From positions 1-8,269 of the forward strand of contig CAKQXZ010000088.1 in NCBI GenBank assembly GCA_934292955.1: a DNA stretch of 8,269 bases, given 5' to 3'. A model generated the notes under the pieces. That model did no database searches. It was given only the letters and a program-made list of their open reading frames with translations, and was not told the origin of the DNA. The position numbers and the translations under genes are program-made. Of the stretch, positions 7,001-8,269 are shown in pieces. The DNA comes from an uncultured Clostridia bacterium (GTDB lineage: Bacteria; Bacillota_A; Clostridia; Christensenellales; Borkfalkiaceae). Position 1 is the first letter of the stretch; every line of letters begins with the position of its first letter.

Positions 7001-8148
7001 AGGCGGGCGGAAACATCTGGTTTAACGAAGGCGTTACCGACTGGGTTGCGCTCGGCGCAGACAGCGTAAACGGTTTTTCGGGCGTGTTTAACGGCAACGG
7101 TTACAAGCTCACTATAAATTCAAACAGCAGAGCGGCTCGTAATTTCGGGGTGTTCTCTAAGATAAGCGGCACCGTTTACAATCTGTCTGTCGTGGGTAAT
7201 TACACTTTAAGCGGCAGAACAGATGCGGCGGCTGTCGGCGCGTTTGCAGGCGAAGTTACGGCAAGCGGGAAAATCGTAGATTGCCAGACTTATATCAGGT
7301 TTGAAATTGACGCTACGGCAACGCAAAAAATGAACGTATCGGGAGCAATAGGCGTTAATAACGGACTTATAGACGGACTTATGTCGTCTGCAAGCGGGCA
7401 GATAACAGTTGACGGAAACAAAGAATTGACTATCGGCGCGACCGTCGGTACCAACAACGGCACAATGAAAAACGTTAACCAGGCAGGCAGAATCGGCTAC
7501 GTTTACGTTAACTTGTCCGTAAGTCTTGACTGCAATATCGGCTCGTTCGCGGGGTATAACGCGGGCGTGATAGAAAACAGTTTTTCGGAAAGATCTGTTA
7601 TTGTAAACTTTTCGCAGGGCAATAACGTCTATCGTAAAAATTCGGTTATGGTCGGCGGGTTCGTCGGCAAAAACGCGGGAACTATCCGAAATTCCGCTTC
7701 GGCAACCGAAAAAGCCGCGTTTACCGTAAGAAATCTTACTATTCTTGATAAAGAAGGCCTGGAACTTGATTACAATTCGTATTCGGGCTATCCGTGCTAT
7801 ATCATAAGCGAAGTTACGCCGGGCGAACAGGGAAGCCCCGTTTATAAAACGTTGTGCGTTATTTATCTTGACGAAAACGCGGTAAAAACGGGTTCGGACG
7901 AGTATGAAGAATACACGCTTTCCGAATTTGAAAAAGCGCATGCCAAAGACTATAAAAAGATACTTTCGTTAAAAGAAGCCTTTACTTTCGGCGATTTTAT
8001 TGCGGCAGACAGCGGCGTGACCGATAACTGTACTTACATACAGGAAGTCAACACCGGCAACGGAACCGAACTTGTTGCAAGTTGCGGTTTCAGCGGCATA
8101 AAATGGAACTATTTAACAAGGCTCCATAACAAGGTTTATAGCGAATAA
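1012..8148 (+). CDS. Giant membrane-anchored surface protein with InlB-like and GLUG repeats
   Basis: This intact 2378-residue protein is probably displayed on the cell surface. The start is set by GGAGA six bases upstream. Order of parts: membrane segment (about 8-32); two InlB-like/Flg_new repeats (37-102 and 104-169); Ig-like domain (about 179-275, with VSPA, a paired Asn, IQPARDL and GETYSVKA as in SbsA-type Ig folds); uncharacterised beta-rich core (285-785); degenerate InlB-like modules (about 896-1969); GLUG beta-helix (about 1975-2230); tail (2231-2378). There is no LPXTG, no C-terminal helix or positive tail, no lipobox, and no S-layer homology or other wall-binding domain that I recognise. 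No enzyme active site is apparent. InlB-like and GLUG repeats occur in surface and adhesin-like proteins of Listeria, Bacteroidota and clostridia, so an adhesion, scaffold or surface-coat role is likely but inferred. The gene ends with its own terminator and appears monocistronic. The domain calls are from memory of the families and no profile search was run. Confidence 0.93.
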   Translation: MEKLTKRTIAIIIAAAITVVALIGAVTGVLVSKYGGTITVTFVTNGGTELEPLTLKRGRKYTLPTTEKDGLVFADWYYDENFGSVCKREITAKNDLTLYARFGAILTFDVGGGTDLEPRMYFEGEELGALPATYKNGFSFGGWFYDSQYDKVVGRKDSISGALTVYAKFSEKTDTLKKLTSVKGVSVSPAVEVKASDVVLHNENVSEYISLKSASGEEIEIICAPSEYDKFVIQPARDLIEGETYSVKALSSLIKITSVGGADTESADEVTITTHKEEKEVINKKPTVHLSATELAKWEENVYVYMDSGLEKDVNRITAKTKKEINVGTILTVGEDDKEKDNDYICKVISVKRERMQYFVGSEIKEDDFTVIEVVTPDVDDVYDDIDVYGERQAQLEGYVTLSAETVAENVEKNQGVVVLKKAVRNAVAQSPTVVNYANGLSEAENIALMAAIGGFEFKKPKVSINISGTKLEFEIELGGEIQVKNFKIGVEVTIANTTQVDYRYTICKSGKVTLNPLLWFYTDIKVDLSNDFSISLAATVEFSDAAEEAYGIIDITDEVEYVMDIAKDGQNKFAEAIGQSPFWDESDLEYADIFSIPLGQIPLPVPVVSLMLEFNVVGSLGARAGLYVEFAHHYVESTSLSNGSSPKGENGKPVMFDEFKFTRATLANEIDLSLTLKGQVGFRCGLEAKLSVSIAHLNKVAAVYVSFRFGPYIELSGLVSFHYNYDAVNKVSKTQLYGGMYLEVGLFVNAKLGARFLVYDINTDIFDKKIPLYGVGDRLIPLGFTEASNTPENPYVLTSRSSGVRMSTVQMRYLDIVTGEEVVDNALRNRYGAYQYYSFEFYDAPDYQTKDYDKYVIISNQATLIKRSYPYKSLKFAVKAILQQKQGVYANGIERKFYVEFRNPDGRDYATQYSEFINEYYVGGGATHSEVLERVAFMEGEQVTPPDYTIETLPVRQGYYLDINDLWEKYYPFMGGQVDENFDGTFPVVTYENATVIYKGYLIVNTCYYRLKWKQRTYTANFYYPEYSSADVVSGAKALKSAEMIYVPYLRAFIVKTDNITAPDIYGKKYDSFVSTSGLIFTRDYYNVSPADDAFTGIDTEAGLYPIIRVDTGSNLFLENFELISGGADFVATYTDENVYTETYVLETDTLKRVKVEYKPFDYGGKTIRPMPPEEFSIGKEFTANGGNTYVIKGYRDINSGVGDDTRYYSVNKMPNVDKNRIYYLIYERNDENQIPYYISVVANGQKIGEYGVIQGEKINVNLLKVNFDAKTVVGKLAGYPVHMVDDAIASYSVDWSGVDLPERMPAKDLTINITAEYTFKNLSARFVVSNPLQSFVSGVTYTFEADGSMVHTETGRTWTYGAENENAFYSLPELNDYYDTDGKKYYAFCGWKNSNGEEYTGNVRLAFVKNEVYTPVFDEQTVLPTVAFISVGDYGYEYYYKIAQGDYFGKTLADVIRSENIKNPGRGDVNNIFEYEFTGWGVDENSYSIGSEKDADGKVKTYLTFKAQFAESYKYHVATFEAMDGAFGDGEKTRKLSGRYGDDLSYVRIDGYTDEKGTFTFVCWTTVPYSFEHRVDEKDMKFGNADITYYAYYTLDPATITLTFKGKVKTEETDGTGNVYFYGDKTKTELTVSDLYGRGYYLTANVFAVDSKSKTFVPDYLRWVVDGEEYTSMFYNDGYMAYVPFDNNAVIEIVFKPATDKIINICFLSDGECYTLGGEKIDDVICKGYMSGFRHVANYYQAYGTTMTVPNVDYYSEYNYRFDHWEARAASNGAVVSVMPYDEITFTEDLVFQGVYVRDDNVKIQLTFRSEPKSEDPSETGDNLTGLRVFADGSVEIKNYGTFGENIAFDKVPTCSGMKFVGWTDGKVTVTSAELAQMTYSAKTTYYAVFEPETDVDGFELTLNAGDGSFAGGADEIKVENVAYGKLTAKLDIPAPNSSNLVFSHYEDKDGYPVTAVEKSQTLYAKYAIPVSDYEGLKNINLAPDRNYVLTNDIKAGGNIWFNEGVTDWVALGADSVNGFSGVFNGNGYKLTINSNSRAARNFGVFSKISGTVYNLSVVGNYTLSGRTDAAAVGAFAGEVTASGKIVDCQTYIRFEIDATATQKMNVSGAIGVNNGLIDGLMSSASGQITVDGNKELTIGATVGTNNGTMKNVNQAGRIGYVYVNLSVSLDCNIGSFAGYNAGVIENSFSERSVIVNFSQGNNVYRKNSVMVGGFVGKNAGTIRNSASATEKAAFTVRNLTILDKEGLELDYNSYSGYPCYIISEVTPGEQGSPVYKTLCVIYLDENAVKTGSDEYEEYTLSEFEKAHAKDYKKILSLKEAFTFGDFIAADSGVTDNCTYIQEVNTGNGTELVASCGFSGIKWNYLTRLHNKVYSE
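1033..1107 (+). other. Encoded N-terminal signal anchor or signal peptide (residues 8-32)
   Basis: After the basic start MEKLTKR come about 24 hydrophobic residues (TIAIIIAAAITVVALIGAVTG and on), then SKYGG and the first repeat. There is no lipobox cysteine and no clear Ala-X-Ala signal peptidase site. The length fits a single-pass anchor with the bulk of the protein outside. Cleavage cannot be excluded. Confidence 0.8.
1120..1518 (+). repeat. Two tandem InlB-like (Flg_new) repeats, residues 37-169
   Basis: Both copies follow the family pattern: a beta strand, then GGT-acidic-LEP, a Gly-containing turn, LP, a FxxWxYD element and a closing LYARF or VYAKF. Copy 1 has VTFVTNGGTELEP, FADWYYDENF and LTLYARF; copy 2 has LTFDVGGGTDLEP, FGGWFYDSQYD and LTVYAKF. 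These are the best-kept copies in the protein. Such modules act as small beta-rich spacers or adhesion units in surface proteins; here they sit directly after the membrane segment. Confidence 0.85.
1546..1836 (+). other. Encoded Ig-like domain (residues about 179-275)
   Basis: The segment carries the layout of SbsA-type bacterial Ig-like domains: VSVSPA near the start, an Asn-rich turn (HNEN) before SEYISLKSASG, IQPARDLIEGETYSVKA two-thirds along, and a closing VTITTHKE. The match is from memory and moderate. A linker with KEEKEVINKKP (276-286) leads into the core. Confidence 0.5.
1864..3366 (+). other. Encoded beta-rich core of unknown fold (residues 285-785)
   Basis: The first part (285-395) has strands ending in a very acidic stretch, PDVDDVYDDIDVYGE (377-391). 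From about 460 to 785 the chain alternates polar and hydrophobic residues in long strands, for example KVSINISGTKLEFEIELGG, SLMLEFNVVGSLGARAGLYV and GGMYLEVGLFVNAKLGARFL, with glycines between them. There is a proline-rich joint, IPLPVPV (602-608). Related PVPV-containing, amphipathic beta segments seem, from memory, to occur in other very large bacterial exported proteins, but I can give no family name. A large sandwich, barrel-like or hydrophobic-groove fold is possible; there are no catalytic motifs. Confidence 0.5.
3697..6918 (+). repeat. Tyr-rich array of degenerate InlB-like modules (residues 896-1969)
   Basis: At least nine diverged modules can be traced by an opening strand, an F/Y-x-G/C-W or similar central motif and a closing Y-x-x-F/Y strand. 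Rough bounds in residues: 896-1002, 1017-1136, 1238-1321, 1341-1419, 1425-1511, 1517-1595, 1601-1698, 1704-1798, 1804-1892 and 1901-1969; the first three are the least sure. Clear cores are FCGWKNSNGEEY (1390-1401), FTGWGVDENSY (1479-1489), FVCWTT (1563-1568), FDHWEAR (1764-1770) and FVGWTDG (1862-1868); closings are YTPVF, FKAQF, YYAYY, YAVF and LYAKY. The copies share little direct identity, so the array is old rather than recently amplified. Confidence 0.65.
7234..7701 (+). repeat. Five GLUG repeats (residues 2075-2230) of a C-terminal beta-helix
   Basis: Five copies follow the pattern G-x-hydrophobic-x-G-x-N-x-G-x-I-x-N: VGAFAGEVTASGKIVDC (2075-2091), SGAIGVNNGLIDG (2110-2122), IGATVGTNNGTMKN (2141-2154), IGSFAGYNAGVIENS (2176-2190) and VGGFVGKNAGTIRNS (2214-2228). 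They are preceded by the entry turns common in GLUG proteins, FSGVFNGNGYKLTI (2022-2035) and FGVFSKISGTVYNLSV (2045-2060). GLUG repeats stack into a right-handed beta-helix-like solenoid and are found in surface and adhesin-like proteins. Confidence 0.85.
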
Positions 8149-8157
8149 TCGACTTAT

Positions 8158-8205
8158 AGCGCGGTTTTCGGCGTTTTTAGACAGCCGAAAACCGCGCTGT
8201 TTTTT
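8158..8205 (+). terminator. Strong intrinsic terminator of the giant gene
   Basis: AGCGCGGTTTTCGGC (8158-8172) and GCCGAAAACCGCGCT (8184-8198) form a perfect 15-pair stem with an 11-base loop. Six T's (8200-8205) follow after one G. It starts ten bases after the TAA at 8146-8148. The reverse strand has no U run, so it acts on the + strand only. Confidence 0.95.
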
Positions 8206-8269
8206 GTTGTTTCGGATGAAATGCCTTGTTTTATAGAAATTATAAAAATAAAAAAGTAAGGTTTTAATA

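Noticed and set aside
7207..7941. Open frame of 244 codons on the minus strand
   Set aside because: Antisense to the GLUG and tail region of the giant gene, with Arg/Phe/Val-rich shadow composition and no recognisable domain.
8206..8269. Promoter or gene start in the 3' end of the window
   Set aside because: AT-rich sequence gives weak -10-like hexamers (around 8232) but no good -35 at correct spacing, and the only ATG frame (8216) closes after six codons. Nothing can be supported here.

Overview
The window looks like chromosomal DNA of a Gram-positive-type bacterium, most likely an uncultured member of the Bacillota/Clostridia. This rests on a purine-rich GGAGA ribosome binding site, a consensus-like extended -10 promoter, hairpin-plus-U-run terminators, and protein families (AAA+/DUF4143 ATPase, Listeria-Bacteroides or InlB-type repeats, GLUG repeats) that are common in gut clostridia. 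The taxonomic placement is an inference. Both genes lie on the + strand.

Layout: (1) 1-610, the 3' end of an AAA+ ATPase gene with a C-terminal DUF4143 domain; its ATPase part lies outside the window. (2) 611-1011, a 401-base intergenic region. It holds a good promoter (685-713), a hairpin with seven T's (803-840) and several inverted repeats just upstream of the next start. The terminator lies between the promoter and the next gene, so this is either a short independent RNA or an attenuated leader. (3) 1012-8148, a single intact 2378-codon gene for a giant exported, membrane-anchored, beta-rich surface protein. (4) 8149-8269, a strong intrinsic terminator and AT-rich sequence with no gene.

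The giant protein reads N to C as: membrane segment (about 8-32); two well-kept InlB-like repeats (37-169); an Ig-like domain (about 179-275); a beta-rich uncharacterised core (about 285-785); a tyrosine-rich array of degenerate InlB-like modules (about 896-1969); a GLUG-repeat beta-helix (about 1975-2230); and a C-terminal tail of unknown type (2231-2378). It has no LPXTG sorting signal and no C-terminal membrane helix, so the N-terminal segment is the only visible anchor. A surface or adhesion role is likely from architecture, but no ligand can be named.

The two genes are not an obvious operon: about 400 bases, a promoter and a terminator separate them. The least explained parts are the leader with mutually exclusive hairpins and the 285-785 core.
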